Part shown: one piece after another, positions 1 through 11,561 of the stretch
Layout of the letters: every line of letters starts with the position of its first letter
Numbering within the stretch: the first letter of the stretch is position 1
Assembly (NCBI RefSeq): GCF_900199455.1
Contig: NZ_FZQR01000004.1
Coordinates: forward strand, 558,001 to 622,000
Direction: 5' to 3'
From: Mesorhizobium carmichaelinearum
GTDB taxonomy: Bacteria; Pseudomonadota; Alphaproteobacteria; Rhizobiales; Rhizobiaceae
DNA: 64,000 nt
Translations under genes and position numbers: made by a program
Notes under the pieces: model-generated
What the model saw: the letters and a program-made list of their open reading frames with translations, nothing else
What the model was told of the DNA's origin: nothing
The model's database searches: none

Positions 1-433
1 TGATGATCAGGATGGCATCAGCGCCCCAGGCGCGCGCCTCATAGACCTGGTAGGGATCGAACAGGAAATCCTTGCGCAGCGCGGGCAGGGCAACGGCTGC
101 CCGTGCCTTGGTGAGAAACTCCGGCGCGCCCTGGAAGGACGGCGCATCTGTCAAGACTGAAAGGCAGGCGGCGCCGCCCTTTTCATAGGCCTGCGCCAGT
201 GCCGGCGGATCGAAGTCAGCCCGGATCAGTCCTTTGGAGGGGCTCGCCTTCTTGATTTCGGCGATCAGGGCGAAGTTGCCCGATCTGCGCTTCGCCTCGA
301 GTGCGGCGAGAAAGCCACGCGGTGCGTCGGCATCCTTCGCCCGCGCCTTGATCTCGGCCAGCGGCACGCGTGCCTTGGCCGCGGCGATCTCGTCGCGCTT
401 GTAAGCCTCGATCTTGCGCAGAATGTCAGACAC
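1..433 (-). CDS. trpC: Indole-3-glycerol phosphate synthase, C-terminus cut by window edge
   Basis: Tryptophan biosynthesis enzyme that closes the indole ring of carboxyphenylaminodeoxyribulose phosphate; cytoplasmic TIM barrel. Only the first 144 residues are in the window. The start is GTG at 433-431, giving (M)[15 protein letters not shown], followed by the [12 protein letters not shown] segment with the family's phosphate- and substrate-binding lysines and the barrel strand [13 protein letters not shown]. The start lies 3 bases after the trpD stop, so the two are translated as one unit. Family assignment is firm; the C-terminal catalytic part lies outside the window. Confidence 0.93.
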   Translation of the reverse strand, partial: MSDILRKIEAYKRDEIAAAKARVPLAEIKARAKDADAPRGFLAALEAKRRSGNFALIAEIKKASPSKGLIRADFDPPALAQAYEKGGAACLSVLTDAPSFQGAPEFLTKARAAVALPALRKDFLFDPYQVYEARAWGADAILII

Positions 434-436
434 GGT

Positions 437-1447
437 TCACCCGTTCGAAATTTCGACCAAACGGTCGAGCACCTGCAGCGCCCGGCCGCTGTCGATGGCC
501 TGGGCGGCGAGCGCGATGCCGTCGCCGAGTGTCGTCGCCTTGCCGGCAATCACCAGTCCGGCGCCGGCATTCATCAGCACGGTGTCGCGATAGGCGCCGG
601 CAGCCCCGCCCAGCATATCGCGCAAGGCCTTGGCATTGTAGGCGGCGTCGCCGCCACGCAGCTCGTCCTTGGTATGGCGCTTCAGCCCAAATTCTTCCGG
701 GGTCAGCGTGAAGCTGCGGATCTCGCCGCCGATCAGTTCCGCCACCTGCGTCTCGCCGGTGGTGGTGATTTCGTCATAGCCGTCGCCATGAACGACCCAA
801 GCATGCTCGGTGCCCAGCGCCTTCAACGTCTCGGCGATCGGCAGGATCCATTCCGGCAGGAACACACCGACCATCTGCCGCTTTACGCCAGCCGGATTGG
901 AGAGGGGGCCGAGCAGGTTGAAGATGGTGCGGGTGCCGAGCTCGACGCGGGTCGGGCCGACATGCTTCATTGCCGGATGGTGCGCGGGGGCGAACATGAA
1001 GCCGAGACCGGTCTCCCGGATGCAGCCGCCGATCGTTTCCGGTGAGATGTCAATCTTGAGTCCAAGGGCGATCAGGACATCTGCGGCACCGGTCAGCGAG
1101 GACAGGCCGCGATTGCCGTGCTTGGCCACCGGAACGCCGCTGCCGGCGATGACGAACGCCGATGCCGTGGAAATGTTGACGCTGTGGGAATTGTCGCCGC
1201 CCGTGCCAACGATATCGATCGCGCCGGCAGGCGCCTCGACGCGGAGCATCTTGGCCCGCATGGTGGCGACAGCGCCGGAAATCTCGCTCACCGTTTCACC
1301 GCGTACGCGCAGCGCCATCAGGAAGCCGCCGATCTGCCCAGGGGTCGCGTCGCCCGACATGATGATGTCGAAGGCCTCGCGCGCTTCCTCGAAGGAAAGC
1401 GCGGTGCCGGCCGCCACCTTGGCGATATGGGTTTTCAGGGCGCTCAT
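437..1447 (-). CDS. trpD: Anthranilate phosphoribosyltransferase
   Basis: Transfers phosphoribose from PRPP to anthranilate, the second step of tryptophan synthesis. The 336 residues match the usual family length. PRPP-binding GTGGD is at residues 81-85, KHGNR at 109-113 and the metal-binding Asp-Glu pair (DGYDE) at 225-226; all are intact. The ATG at 1447 overlaps the TGA of the upstream foldase gene (ATGA), and the stop is followed after 3 bases by the trpC start. The order foldase-trpD-trpC on the minus strand suggests co-transcription from a promoter before 3336. Confidence 0.97.
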   Translation of the reverse strand: MSALKTHIAKVAAGTALSFEEAREAFDIIMSGDATPGQIGGFLMALRVRGETVSEISGAVATMRAKMLRVEAPAGAIDIVGTGGDNSHSVNISTASAFVIAGSGVPVAKHGNRGLSSLTGAADVLIALGLKIDISPETIGGCIRETGLGFMFAPAHHPAMKHVGPTRVELGTRTIFNLLGPLSNPAGVKRQMVGVFLPEWILPIAETLKALGTEHAWVVHGDGYDEITTTGETQVAELIGGEIRSFTLTPEEFGLKRHTKDELRGGDAAYNAKALRDMLGGAAGAYRDTVLMNAGAGLVIAGKATTLGDGIALAAQAIDSGRALQVLDRLVEISNG

Positions 1448-3336
1448 CTTGTCGCGGCTTGGGCAACGGCGGCCTGGTCGATGCGGACGTCGTACTGCGT
1501 CTGCAACTGCGCCACCAATTGGTCGAGCAGATCGTCCGACATGCCGGAGGTGAAGGATTTCTGTGCGTCCTCCGGCACCGAACTGGCATCGGCCCCGGCG
1601 GGCTCGAACACTTCGGCGACCTTGAACAGGATCTGTCCGTCGCCGGTGGGCGAGGGGATCAAGCCGGTGCCGCCTTCGCCGACGCCGAACATAACGGCAG
1701 CGCCCTCCTTGCCGAAATCGGCATCGTCGGCTTCGCGCTTCAGGCCGCGCTTGGTCTGCTTCTCCAGCTTGAGCTCACTGGCGATGACGTCGAGCGTGGC
1801 GCCGGCCTTGAGCCGCTTGTCGAGCTCGCCGGCCTTGGCGGCGAGCCGCTTGGTGGTCTCCGCCGCCGTCCAGTCGGCGACAACTTTCTTGCGGACCTCG
1901 TCCAGCGTGCGGTCGCGCGCCGGCGTGATCGAAGCAACTTCGTAGAAGATGAAGCCGTTGTCGGCCGTGGTCAGGGCTTCGTTTTCGGTGTTGGGTTCGG
2001 CGTCGAAGACCGCCTTGATCAGTTCCGGCGATTCCGGCAGGTCCTTGACGATGGAGCCGTCCGGCCGGAGGCCACTGCGGTCGATGGCGTCGAGGGTGAT
2101 GTCCTTCAGCTTCAGCTTGGCGGCCGCGTCGGCCAGCGAACTGCCGGAGGCCCGGGTGTCTTCGTAATTGTCGTGCACGTCCAGCAGGATGCGGCTTGCC
2201 TCACCGAGCGCCAGGTCCTTGCGGATCTGGTCGGACACTTCGGCGAGCGGCTTCACCACCTCGGGCTTGATCTCGGTGACGCGCAGCAGCACCGGGCCGA
2301 AGGTGCCCTGAACGACCTGGCTGACTTCATTGGCGTTGAGCGCGAAAGCGGTATCGGCAACCGCCTTGTCGGCGATCTTGTCCTTGGCCAGTGTGCCAAG
2401 CAGGGTGTCGGCCGGGGTCTTGCCTTCGGCGGTTACCAGCTTTTCGAAGGTGGCTCCGGCCTTGAGCGAATCGAGCGCGGCCTTGGCCGCATCCGGGGTC
2501 TTGAACACAAGCTGCTCGATGGTGCGCATTTCGGGCGTGGTGTAGCGCGCCTTGTTCTTGTTGTAGTCGTCGCTGACCTGTTGGTCGGTGACAGCTGTCG
2601 GGTCCATGATGTCCACCGGCTCGAGGCGGACATAGGAGAATTTGCGATATTCAGGTGCCGCGTAGGTTTTCTTGTTGGCCTCGAAATAGGCCTGAAGCGC
2701 GCTGTCGCTCGGTGCCTCGATCGGCTGGACGAGCGTCTTCGGCAAGACCAGATAGTCGACGGTGCGGTCCTCGCCGCGATAGAGCGCCACCGCCTTGAAG
2801 AAAGTGTCCGGCGCCTTGAGCCCGTCCGAGACCGCCTCGACGATCTGCTGGCGCACCGCCACCTGGGCACGGTTCTTGAGGTAGTCTTCGGGCCGCATGC
2901 CGAGGTCGCGAAGCCGAGATTCGAACACCCTGCGGTCGAACTGGCCGCCCGGGCCCTGGAAAGCGGGCTCCTGGCGCGTCAGTTCGGCCAGGCGATCCTT
3001 GGAGAAGCCGAGCCCCAGCTTGCGAGCCTGTTCGTCGAGAACGGCGCCGGAAACGAGTTGAGCCAGAACCTGATTGTCGATGCCGAGCGCCTTTGCCTGT
3101 TCGTGGGTGAGGCGCTGACCGAACTGCTGCGACATGACGGCAAGCTGGCGATCATAGGCGAGGCGATACTCGTTGATCGATACCTTGGTGCCACCTGCCG
3201 TTATCACCGAATCGTGGCCGGCAAAGCCGCCCATCAGCTTCCCGGAGATGCCCCAGGCGGCAAAACTGACCACCAGCAGCGAAAGCAATGTCTTCGCGAC
3301 CCAGGTACCCGCCGCGCTTCTCAATATACCAAGCAT
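1444..3336 (-). CDS. ppiD: Membrane-anchored peptidyl-prolyl cis-trans isomerase, PpiD/SurA type
   Basis: Periplasmic folding helper held at the inner membrane. The 630-residue protein opens with [19 protein letters not shown] and one hydrophobic anchor at about residues 16-32, followed by a SurA-like N-terminal region, a parvulin-type rotamase region at about 255-365 and a long C-terminal region, as in PpiD. It lies upstream of trpD with a 4-base overlap. Translational coupling of a foldase with tryptophan genes has no obvious functional reason and is probably positional. The ATG at 3336 puts the membrane anchor immediately after the start. Confidence 0.9.
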   Translation of the reverse strand: MLGILRSAAGTWVAKTLLSLLVVSFAAWGISGKLMGGFAGHDSVITAGGTKVSINEYRLAYDRQLAVMSQQFGQRLTHEQAKALGIDNQVLAQLVSGAVLDEQARKLGLGFSKDRLAELTRQEPAFQGPGGQFDRRVFESRLRDLGMRPEDYLKNRAQVAVRQQIVEAVSDGLKAPDTFFKAVALYRGEDRTVDYLVLPKTLVQPIEAPSDSALQAYFEANKKTYAAPEYRKFSYVRLEPVDIMDPTAVTDQQVSDDYNKNKARYTTPEMRTIEQLVFKTPDAAKAALDSLKAGATFEKLVTAEGKTPADTLLGTLAKDKIADKAVADTAFALNANEVSQVVQGTFGPVLLRVTEIKPEVVKPLAEVSDQIRKDLALGEASRILLDVHDNYEDTRASGSSLADAAAKLKLKDITLDAIDRSGLRPDGSIVKDLPESPELIKAVFDAEPNTENEALTTADNGFIFYEVASITPARDRTLDEVRKKVVADWTAAETTKRLAAKAGELDKRLKAGATLDVIASELKLEKQTKRGLKREADDADFGKEGAAVMFGVGEGGTGLIPSPTGDGQILFKVAEVFEPAGADASSVPEDAQKSFTSGMSDDLLDQLVAQLQTQYDVRIDQAAVAQAATR

Positions 3337-3479
3337 CGTTACTTCCGATTTATGCGCATTTTCGCATGCGCCGAGTTTGAAACAAGCGCAATAGCGCCCT
3401 TCCGGCCCACTGTCGATTGCTTTGTGGCCTGATTTTGGTAGTGAGGGCCAGAGCTTGATATTGCCCGGAGAAGCAGACC

Positions 3480-4250
3480 ATGACGCCAGGAATTCGCCCG
3501 CTTGTCGCCGGCAACTGGAAAATGAACGGCACCAGCGCCTCGCTGAACGAGCTCAGGATGATCGGCAACGGGTTCATGAGCGGGCTCGACGCGGAGACCG
3601 AGGCACTGGTCTGCGTTCCCGCGACGCTGCTTTCGCATGCCGCGGAGATTCTGTCGCGCACGCCGGTCCATGCAGGCGGTGAGGATTGCCACACCAAGGA
3701 AAGCGGCGCCTTCACCGGCTGCATCTCGGCCGAGATGCTGAAGGACGCCGGCGCGAGCCATGTCATTGTCGGCCATTCCGAATGCCGCGAACAACGCGGC
3801 GAGGACGATGCGACGGTCCAGGCCAAGGCCTCCGCCGCGTGGCGCGCCGGGCTTGTGGCCATCGTCTGCATCGGCGAGACGCAGCAGCAGCGCGAGGCCG
3901 GCGCCACGCTCGACGTGCTGGCGCGCCAGGTCGACGGTTCGGTGCCGCCGAGTGCCACGCCATCCAACACCGTCATTGCCTATGAGCCGGTATGGGCGAT
4001 CGGCACCGGCCTGACCCCAACCGCCGCTGATGTGGCCGAAGCGCATGCGCATATCCGCGAAAAACTGTCGGAAAAGCTCGGCGCCGCCGCTGCCAGGATG
4101 CGCATCCTCTATGGCGGCTCGGTCAAGCCGTCCAATGCGGTGGAGCTGCTGGGCGTCAGGAATGTCGATGGCGCGCTGGTCGGCGGCGCCAGCCTGAAAG
4201 CGGCTGATTTCCTGGGTATCGCCGAAGCCTATCGCAGCATTTCAGGCTGA
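3480..4250 (+). CDS. tpiA: Triosephosphate isomerase
   Basis: Interconverts dihydroxyacetone phosphate and glyceraldehyde 3-phosphate in glycolysis and gluconeogenesis. The 256 residues have all catalytic elements: Asn12 and Lys14 in AGNWKMNG, His99 in VIVGHSE, Glu169 in [11 protein letters not shown] with loop 6 following, and the phosphate-binding [10 protein letters not shown]. The start is ATG at 3480 with a GGAGAA ribosome site about 7 bases upstream. It is divergent from the ppiD-trpDC set, with about 140 bases between for both promoters. Confidence 0.98.
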   Translation: MTPGIRPLVAGNWKMNGTSASLNELRMIGNGFMSGLDAETEALVCVPATLLSHAAEILSRTPVHAGGEDCHTKESGAFTGCISAEMLKDAGASHVIVGHSECREQRGEDDATVQAKASAAWRAGLVAIVCIGETQQQREAGATLDVLARQVDGSVPPSATPSNTVIAYEPVWAIGTGLTPTAADVAEAHAHIREKLSEKLGAAAARMRILYGGSVKPSNAVELLGVRNVDGALVGGASLKAADFLGIAEAYRSISG

Positions 4251-4417
4251 TATTCACGACGATGGACGGGGCGCATCCCGTCCAAATTCGTTGCAAAGGG
4301 CGCGTTGCTTCCCATATTCCGGCCACGGGCTTGGAAATGCCGTGAAAGCATTGTATTGAGCCGCCTCCAATTCACCGGTCGTGTCCGCGGCCGGGCAAGG
4401 CCTTGCCAGGATAAACT

Positions 4418-4894
4418 ATGCAAACCGTACTGATCGTCATCCATCTCATGGTCGTGCTCGCCCTCGTCGGCGTGGTGCTGCTGCAACGCTCAGAAGGCGG
4501 CGGCCTTGGCATTGGTGGCGGATCGGGTTTCATGACGGCGCGTGGCGCTGCAAATGCATTGACGCGGGCGACGGCGATCCTGGCGGCGGCTTTCTTTGTC
4601 ACGTCGCTCACCTTGTCGATCATTGCCCGCTATGGCGAGAAGCCGATCGATATTCTCGACCGCGTTCCCGGAACGTCGGACGGCGCCGGCAAGGGCGTGC
4701 TCAACCAATTGCCCGGCACGACGACCCCGGCGCCCGCCGGCAGCACCACCCCGACACCGCCGTCGGGCAATGGCGCCGCGACGACGCCTGCACCAGCAGC
4801 TCCGGCCACCGCGCCGGCCTCTGGTTCGACCCCGCCGGCAAGCAACGGCACCACCAACACAGCGCCGGCGGCACCGCAGGTCCCGAACCAGTAA
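4418..4894 (+). CDS. secG: Preprotein translocase subunit SecG
   Basis: Small accessory subunit of the SecYEG channel in the inner membrane. Of 158 residues, the first 72 carry the conserved core: transmembrane helix 1 (about 3-22), the cytoplasmic QRSEGGGLGIGGG loop, and helix 2 (about 50-70). The remaining 85 or so residues form a low-complexity tail rich in Pro, Ala, Thr and Gly, a length typical of alphaproteobacterial SecG. The order tpiA-secG-(LDT)-pyrG is common in rhizobia. The ribosome site before ATG 4418 is weak. Confidence 0.95.
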   Translation: MQTVLIVIHLMVVLALVGVVLLQRSEGGGLGIGGGSGFMTARGAANALTRATAILAAAFFVTSLTLSIIARYGEKPIDILDRVPGTSDGAGKGVLNQLPGTTTPAPAGSTTPTPPSGNGAATTPAPAAPATAPASGSTPPASNGTTNTAPAAPQVPNQ

Positions 4895-5106
4895 GCTCCA
4901 TCTGGTCCAAACCGCGACCTGTGATCGTTTGAACACAGTCGCGGCAAATGCTGCGCGTTCACGAAGATTCGACGGGCAGCGGCGGGGTCTCGCGCTTGAG
5001 GCACCCGCGCTTATTCGACTATAGATTGCACGCGGCATTTTCGGTGTCCTTGGGGGACGCCGGGCGACGCCGTGGGCAACAAGCATTGAACGATCGGATC
5101 TTCGCC

Positions 5107-6234
5107 ATGCAGCTTCGCAGCTTCATTTTCCTGGGACTTTGCGCCGTTATCGGCCTGAGTTCCCCGGCTCTCGCCGGCGTGCCGGCCAATTTGGCCGCCA
5201 ATCAGTCGGTCGACAAAACCGACGCCATCCCCGTCGCAGCAGTGAAAAGCGATGCGGCGCAACTGAAGCTTCTCAAGAAGAAGAAAAACCCGACACCGGA
5301 CGATCTCGCCCAGATCAAGAAGATCGAGGCCAAGATCGTCGCCGACAAGGAAGACGCCAAGGCCAAGGCGCTCGAAGCCAGGAAGCTGGCGATGCGTGAA
5401 GCGGCCAAGGCCAAGGCCGACGCGGAACGGCAGGCCTTCCTGGCCAAGAAGGGCCAGAGCGCTTCCGCAACAACCGAAGTGGCTGACGCAAAGCCGGCCA
5501 AGAAGACCACCAAGATCATTGAACCGCTGACGCCGGTGGCGCCGATTCAGTCGGCCGAACCGCTCCCGGCCGAGGCGATGAATGTCGCCCTGACCGGCAA
5601 CAATAGCGAACTGCGCAGCGAGGTCGTCGGCCAGAATCAGCCAAGCGGCGGCCTGTTCGCCGGCCTGTTCGGTGGTACCTCGTCCGGGTCGTCGATCAGC
5701 TATCTGCCCGAGACGCGGGCTCTCGACCAGGCTCTCGCCAAGAAGGACTCCAAGAAGCCGTTCAAGGTGAAGCCTGAGTTTGTGCCGCAGGACGTGGAGT
5801 TCACCGGCTATGAGCCGGGCACCATCGTCATCGACACCAGCGCGCGCCGGCTCTATCTCGTCGAATCGTTTTCGACCGCGCGTCGCTACGCGATCGCGGT
5901 CGGTCGTGAAGGCCTGCAGTTCAAGGGCACGGTCGCGGTCGGCGACAAGCAGGAATGGCCGCGCTGGATCCCGACGCTCGACATGCAAAAGCGCGAGCCC
6001 AAGCATTACGGCCAGTACAAGGACGGCATGCCCGGAGGCGGCCAGAACCCGCTCGGCGCCCGCGCCATCTACCTCTATGACGGCAAGAAGGACACGCATC
6101 TGCGCATCCACGGGACCATCGCGCCGCAGTCGATCGGAACCAGCGCCTCCAATGGCTGCTTCCGCATGATCAACGAGCACGTCATGGATCTCTACAGCCG
6201 CGTCAAAGTCGGCACCAAGGTCGTCATCATCTGA
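5107..6234 (+). CDS. L,D-transpeptidase (YkuD domain), exported
   Basis: Predicted periplasmic enzyme forming 3-3 peptidoglycan cross-links or attaching envelope proteins. Of several in-frame starts, ATG 5107 is chosen because it begins a clear signal peptide (MQLRSFIFLGLCAVIGL, cleavage after ALA). A Lys/Ala/Glu-rich, coiled-coil-like stretch follows (about residues 45-125), then a linker, then the YkuD domain from about residue 230. The catalytic signature is complete: HGT, then SNGCFRM with nucleophile Cys351. Total 375 residues. A terminator follows directly. A second, unrelated-looking L,D-transpeptidase lies at 45704. Confidence 0.92.
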   Translation: MQLRSFIFLGLCAVIGLSSPALAGVPANLAANQSVDKTDAIPVAAVKSDAAQLKLLKKKKNPTPDDLAQIKKIEAKIVADKEDAKAKALEARKLAMREAAKAKADAERQAFLAKKGQSASATTEVADAKPAKKTTKIIEPLTPVAPIQSAEPLPAEAMNVALTGNNSELRSEVVGQNQPSGGLFAGLFGGTSSGSSISYLPETRALDQALAKKDSKKPFKVKPEFVPQDVEFTGYEPGTIVIDTSARRLYLVESFSTARRYAIAVGREGLQFKGTVAVGDKQEWPRWIPTLDMQKREPKHYGQYKDGMPGGGQNPLGARAIYLYDGKKDTHLRIHGTIAPQSIGTSASNGCFRMINEHVMDLYSRVKVGTKVVII

Positions 6235-6253
6235 CGTTTCCACCATCCTGCCG

Positions 6254-6284
6254 AAAGGGCCGGCCCAGCCGGCCCTTTTGTTTT
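6254..6284 (+). terminator. Intrinsic terminator after the L,D-transpeptidase gene
   Basis: A perfect 11-bp stem (6254-6264 with 6268-6278, sequence aaagggccggc and its complement) with a 3-base loop is followed by TGTTTT. It ends the transcript carrying the L,D-transpeptidase gene and separates it from pyrG. Confidence 0.85.
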
Positions 6285-6310
6285 GCCTCGTTCACGATCA
6301 AGCCTGTTCG

Positions 6311-6377
6311 GCCATGATCGCTGGACAAACGGAAACCGTTTGTCCGAGAACACCGGTTCCATTTTCGGGACCATGGT
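6311..6377. repeat. Palindromic intergenic element upstream of pyrG
   Basis: It contains a perfect 10-bp hairpin (6323-6332 with 6336-6345, ggacaaacgg and its complement, loop AAA), then a segment reading ccgagaacaccggttccatt followed by ttcggg. From memory this resembles a very common rhizobial intergenic motif of the form ccgaaaaccggttnccacttttcggg, and the structured element at 53200-53247 has a similar layout. Membership in that repeat family is inferred and needs a genome-wide search. Confidence 0.5.
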
Positions 6378-6447
6378 CCGAGCGCCTTCTTGGGAAAAAA
6401 CCTTCGCGGTGGTTTTTTCTCTGGCGGAATCAATCCGGCCGCGTTAA

Positions 6448-8088
<1,641 letters not shown>

Positions 8089-8115
8089 GCACCCGCCGGG
8101 CGGAGCCTCACCTCC

Positions 8116-8655
8116 ATGCAGACCTATGTCGCGCTCCTCTACAGCATCATCCTGGGTGAGGGGCGCCGGGTCGTCATGTCTGACCTCAAGGCGATGGCCG
8201 AAGGCCTTGGTCTGAAGAATGTTCGCACGCTGGTTGCGACCGGCAATCTGGTCTTCGAAGCGCGGGCGATCGATAGCGGCACGCTGGAACAGCGGCTGGA
8301 AACGGCCTTCGAAAAAACCTTCGGCCGCCATGTCGACATCATCGTGCGCACTGCCGAGGAATGGCTGAAACTTGCCGCCGGCAACCCGTTTCCGGCCGAT
8401 TCGGCTGAAGCAGGTGACCAGGTGGCTGTGCGGGTGATGCGCAAACCTGCGCCCATGGAGAGCGTCGCGGCGCTGCAAACCTATGCCGCCGAGGACGAGA
8501 AGGTATTGCCTTGCGCCGGCGACATCTGGGTTGTCTTTTCACGAGAGAGACCAACGTCACGGCTGCTCGCGGCAATGAACCACAAACGCCTGGGCATCGG
8601 CACCTCGCGCAACTGGAACACGGTTCGCAAGCTGGCCGAAATGGTAGGGCAGTAG
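8116..8655 (+). CDS. DUF1697 family protein
   Basis: A 179-residue cytoplasmic protein of the DUF1697 family (function unknown), recognised by the opening YVALLYSIILGEGRRVVMSDLKAMAEGLGL, the segment VRTLVATGNLVFEA, and the C-terminal RLGIGTSRNWNTVRKLAEM. It starts 27 bases after the pyrG stop and may be read with it. The last two sense codons and the TAG stop lie inside the first two units of an octanucleotide tandem repeat that begins at 8644, so the extreme C-terminus (VGQ) comes from repeat sequence. Confidence 0.85.
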   Translation: MQTYVALLYSIILGEGRRVVMSDLKAMAEGLGLKNVRTLVATGNLVFEARAIDSGTLEQRLETAFEKTFGRHVDIIVRTAEEWLKLAAGNPFPADSAEAGDQVAVRVMRKPAPMESVAALQTYAAEDEKVLPCAGDIWVVFSRERPTSRLLAAMNHKRLGIGTSRNWNTVRKLAEMVGQ

Positions 8656-8732
8656 GGCAGTAGGGCAGTAGGGCAGTAGGGCAGTAGGGCAGTAGGGTCC
8701 CTGTTTCCCTACTCACTTACTGCCCTACTGCC
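8644..8732. repeat. Octanucleotide tandem array with an inverted degenerate partner
   Basis: Six full units of GTAGGGCA and a partial seventh run from 8644 to 8697. After a 9-base spacer (8698-8706), 8707-8732 is a near-perfect reverse complement of the array: 26 bases pair with 8672-8697 with only three mismatches. Transcribed from either side this would form a very long hairpin. It lies between the convergent DUF1697 and NCS1 transporter genes, where it may end both transcripts. The right arm looks like older, inverted copies of the same unit. Confidence 0.85.
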
Positions 8733-8744
8733 TTATTCCCTTGT

Positions 8745-10229
8745 TTAGGCCTTTGCCGTCTTCGCTCCGGCACCCACGGCGGCGGTGCGCAGCACATAGT
8801 AGATGAGGCCGGCAATCGCCACGCCGAAGAACCAGCCATAGACGCCCCACCAGGACGGCAGCCAGTTGGTGAAGTTCGGCAGGATCGACGAGAAGATGGC
8901 GCCTATGCCGGCGGCGATGAAGGCATTGACGTGCCAGCCGCCCTGGAAGCGGAACTCGCCATCCTCGCGATACAGCGCCTCGACATCGACCTCGCTTTTG
9001 CGGATCAGATAGTAGTCGACCATCATGACGCCGAAGATCGGTCCCATCGTCGCGCCGATGATGTTGACGAAATGCGCGGCGCCGCCATCCCACGGCGCGA
9101 AGGGGTAGAGCAGAAGCGCGATCACGGCCGCGATATAACCACCCTTCTTGAAGTCGATCTGACGTGGGAAGACGTTGGAGAAATCGAAGGCCGGCGAGAC
9201 AAAGTTGGCGACGACATTGATACCCAGGGTCGCAACCGCGAAGGTCAGGGCGGCAAGCGCAGCCAGGAACCAGCTGTCGAATTTGGCCGAGATCTGGTCG
9301 GGGTGCAGCAGCACCTCATGGTAGACGTCGTAGGCGGCAATGGTGGTGACGCCGGCGACCATCGAAAACAGGATGAGGTTGACCGGCAGGCCCCAGATGT
9401 TGCCTTTGCGCAGCGACGCCTGGTCGGGCGCATAGCGGGCGAAATCACAGAAGTTGAGATAGAGCGCCGAGAAATAGGTCACCCAGATCGCGGCCACCGC
9501 AAACAGCGCGGTCCACGAGCCCGGCGTGCCCGGCACGCCGGCATCCTTGGTCTTATCCAGGAGCACGTCCATCGGAATGTCGCTGGTGAAGGCGAAGGTC
9601 CCGGATTTGACGCAGAGATAGACCGCCAGGAGCAGCATCATCACCCATACAGCCGGCCCCGCCCAGTCCTGGAAGCGGCGCACCGTTTCCATGCCCTTCT
9701 GGATGATCAACAATTGCAGCGCCCAGATGACGACGAAGCAGATCACTTCCAGGCCGGAATGGCCGAGGAAATGCGTGTTGGCGTTGAAATCGGCGAACCA
9801 TTGCGAGCGGATCAGCAATGCCACGATGGCGCCAGAGGCGGCGGCCGTTTGTGCCCCATACCAGAAGCAGGCGACGATGGCGCGCACCAAGGCCGGTATG
9901 TTGGCGCCCCAGATGCCGAAGGAGGCGCGGGCAAGCACAGGGTAGGGTACGCCGGTCTTGACCCCGGCATAGCCGACCATGTTCATCAACGCGTAGATGA
10001 TCAGCGAGCCGATGCCGATGGCGATGATGAAATTGACGAAGCCGCCGCAAAACAGGAACAGGCTGGCGGCGAGATAGTAGCCCCACAGGCTGTGGACGTC
10101 CGATGTCCAGACGTTGAAGATCGAAAACGGTCCCCAGTTTCGAACCTTGGCCGGAGCGAGATCCTCGTTGTACAGGTCAGGCGATGCGCCTTCTATGGTC
10201 ACTGCAATGTCCTCCCCTTGATTGGCCAC
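8745..10229 (-). CDS. NCS1-family nucleobase:cation symporter
   Basis: Inner-membrane importer of the nucleobase/cation symporter-1 family (purines, cytosine, hydantoin, allantoin or thiamine precursors; the substrate cannot be read from sequence). The 494 residues form about 12 transmembrane helices. NCS1 hallmarks are the N-terminal NEDLAPAKVRNWGPFSIFNVW, the helix-1 region SLWGYYLAAS, and the GVKTGVPYPVLARASFGIWGANIPALVRA stretch (about residues 90-118). A LysR-type regulator gene lies 167 bases upstream on the same strand and is a likely controller. The start is ATG 10229. Confidence 0.92.
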   Translation of the reverse strand: MANQGEDIAVTIEGASPDLYNEDLAPAKVRNWGPFSIFNVWTSDVHSLWGYYLAASLFLFCGGFVNFIIAIGIGSLIIYALMNMVGYAGVKTGVPYPVLARASFGIWGANIPALVRAIVACFWYGAQTAAASGAIVALLIRSQWFADFNANTHFLGHSGLEVICFVVIWALQLLIIQKGMETVRRFQDWAGPAVWVMMLLLAVYLCVKSGTFAFTSDIPMDVLLDKTKDAGVPGTPGSWTALFAVAAIWVTYFSALYLNFCDFARYAPDQASLRKGNIWGLPVNLILFSMVAGVTTIAAYDVYHEVLLHPDQISAKFDSWFLAALAALTFAVATLGINVVANFVSPAFDFSNVFPRQIDFKKGGYIAAVIALLLYPFAPWDGGAAHFVNIIGATMGPIFGVMMVDYYLIRKSEVDVEALYREDGEFRFQGGWHVNAFIAAGIGAIFSSILPNFTNWLPSWWGVYGWFFGVAIAGLIYYVLRTAAVGAGAKTAKA

Positions 10230-10396
10230 GCGCCTCCACGCGATGGCCGTGCAGGTTAAGCCTGCCGCAGGGGAACCGGCAACCGATCCATTTGCCGGCT
10301 TTGGCCTTAAAGATATTCAATGCGAACCGCGATTATCGAGGGGTCGCAATGGTGGGCCGCTGTTGAATTCCATGAGGCGAGTGATTCGAATTTTGG

Positions 10397-11299
10397 CTAA
10401 GCGATGGCCATCACCCGCTTGTGGTCCTCGACTTCGGACAACAGCCAGTCCTGAAACAGGCCGGTGCCCGGCTTGTTGCCGATGCTGCGGCGCTGGTGCA
10501 GATAGATGCCGGCCGGGTAGGTGTGACGGGCGTCAAACGGCGCGACAAGTTTGCCTTGCTGCAGGAAATCCTGCGCCATCATCGTGTCGGCAAGCGCAAT
10601 TCCAGCGCCATTGATCGCCTCGCGCATGATCAACGTGGAGTCATCCAGCGTCGTGCTGGATTTTGGCGTCGTGTCCAAAACGCCTTCCTGCTCCAGCCAA
10701 CGCCTCCATCTCATGGACTCGCATTCATGGATCAGATGATGGTTGACCAGATCAGCGGGTGACCGTAGCGGCACCGGCCCATCGAGCAATGAGGGCGCAC
10801 AGACCGGCGTCAGAACCAGCGGGATCAGCAGCGTCAGAGCCGGGCCGGCCTTGTAGACGAACTCGTCGACAATGGCCAAATCGAAGTTGGCGCGCTTGCC
10901 CGACGTCGAGATCTCCAACTCCACGGCTGGATGCAGCTTGCGAAAGTTCGGCAACCGGTCCGCCAGCCAAAGGTTCAGGACTGCCGGCACGCAAAGGACC
11001 CGGACACGTTGTGTCCTGCTGTGGCTCGGACCATCGGCGAGGCTGACATCGTCGGTGGCGCGCCAGATCGCCTCGAACGCTTCGGAGAGGCTACGCGCAT
11101 AGTAAGAGCCCCGGATGGTCGGCGTTATCTGGCGAAAGCCGCGCTCGAACAAATCCTGGCCGAGATTTCTTTCAAGCGCACGGATGTGGCGGCTGATGGC
11201 AGAGGGCGTCAGGTGCAATTCCTCGGCTGCATCCTTGACGCTGCCGAGACGTGCGGCGGCCTCGAATGCGCGCATGCCGTTGAGTGAGGGTAGGGCCAT
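10397..11299 (-). CDS. LysR-family transcriptional regulator, GcvA type
   Basis: DNA-binding regulator with an N-terminal winged helix-turn-helix (LPSLNGMRAFEAAARLGS, with recognition-helix residues LTPSAISRHIRALE) and a C-terminal ligand-binding domain; 300 residues. ATG 11299 is chosen because GcvA-like proteins begin at this point. A TTG at 11335 would add 12 unconserved residues, and neither start has a strong ribosome site. It lies upstream of the NCS1 transporter on the same strand and is divergent from the aminopeptidase gene, so it could control either. The effector is unknown. Confidence 0.88.
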   Translation of the reverse strand: MALPSLNGMRAFEAAARLGSVKDAAEELHLTPSAISRHIRALERNLGQDLFERGFRQITPTIRGSYYARSLSEAFEAIWRATDDVSLADGPSHSRTQRVRVLCVPAVLNLWLADRLPNFRKLHPAVELEISTSGKRANFDLAIVDEFVYKAGPALTLLIPLVLTPVCAPSLLDGPVPLRSPADLVNHHLIHECESMRWRRWLEQEGVLDTTPKSSTTLDDSTLIMREAINGAGIALADTMMAQDFLQQGKLVAPFDARHTYPAGIYLHQRRSIGNKPGTGLFQDWLLSEVEDHKRVMAIA

Positions 11300-11561
11300 T
11301 GGCCGATCATGAATTGTCGATTGAGTTTTTGTCAATCGACTTGGGCAAAATTGGCGTTTGATCGCCTGGGCCGTTCGGCGCTACCCAAAGGTAAGAGCGA
11401 CTAACTCGCCATCTGAAAACGATTATTTGGGGCCTCCGGCACTATTCCACCAGCGGCAGAGACCGGCCAGACCGGTTTCCGCCATTGGCGGGCGAAGCTT
11501 TGCGCGTGATGCACGCTGCGCCAAGGCTGGAGGTCACCCGCAAATGGGAGAATGCCAGTCT

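Noticed and set aside
1459..3432. Long open frame (657 codons) on the plus strand opposite the foldase gene
   Set aside because: It is the mirror of a high-G+C gene on the other strand: composition is Gly/Arg/Leu-rich with no domain, while the minus-strand frame has a signal anchor and rotamase region.
8644..8697. CRISPR-like array
   Set aside because: Units are only 8 bases with no spacers and no cas genes nearby; it is a simple tandem repeat.
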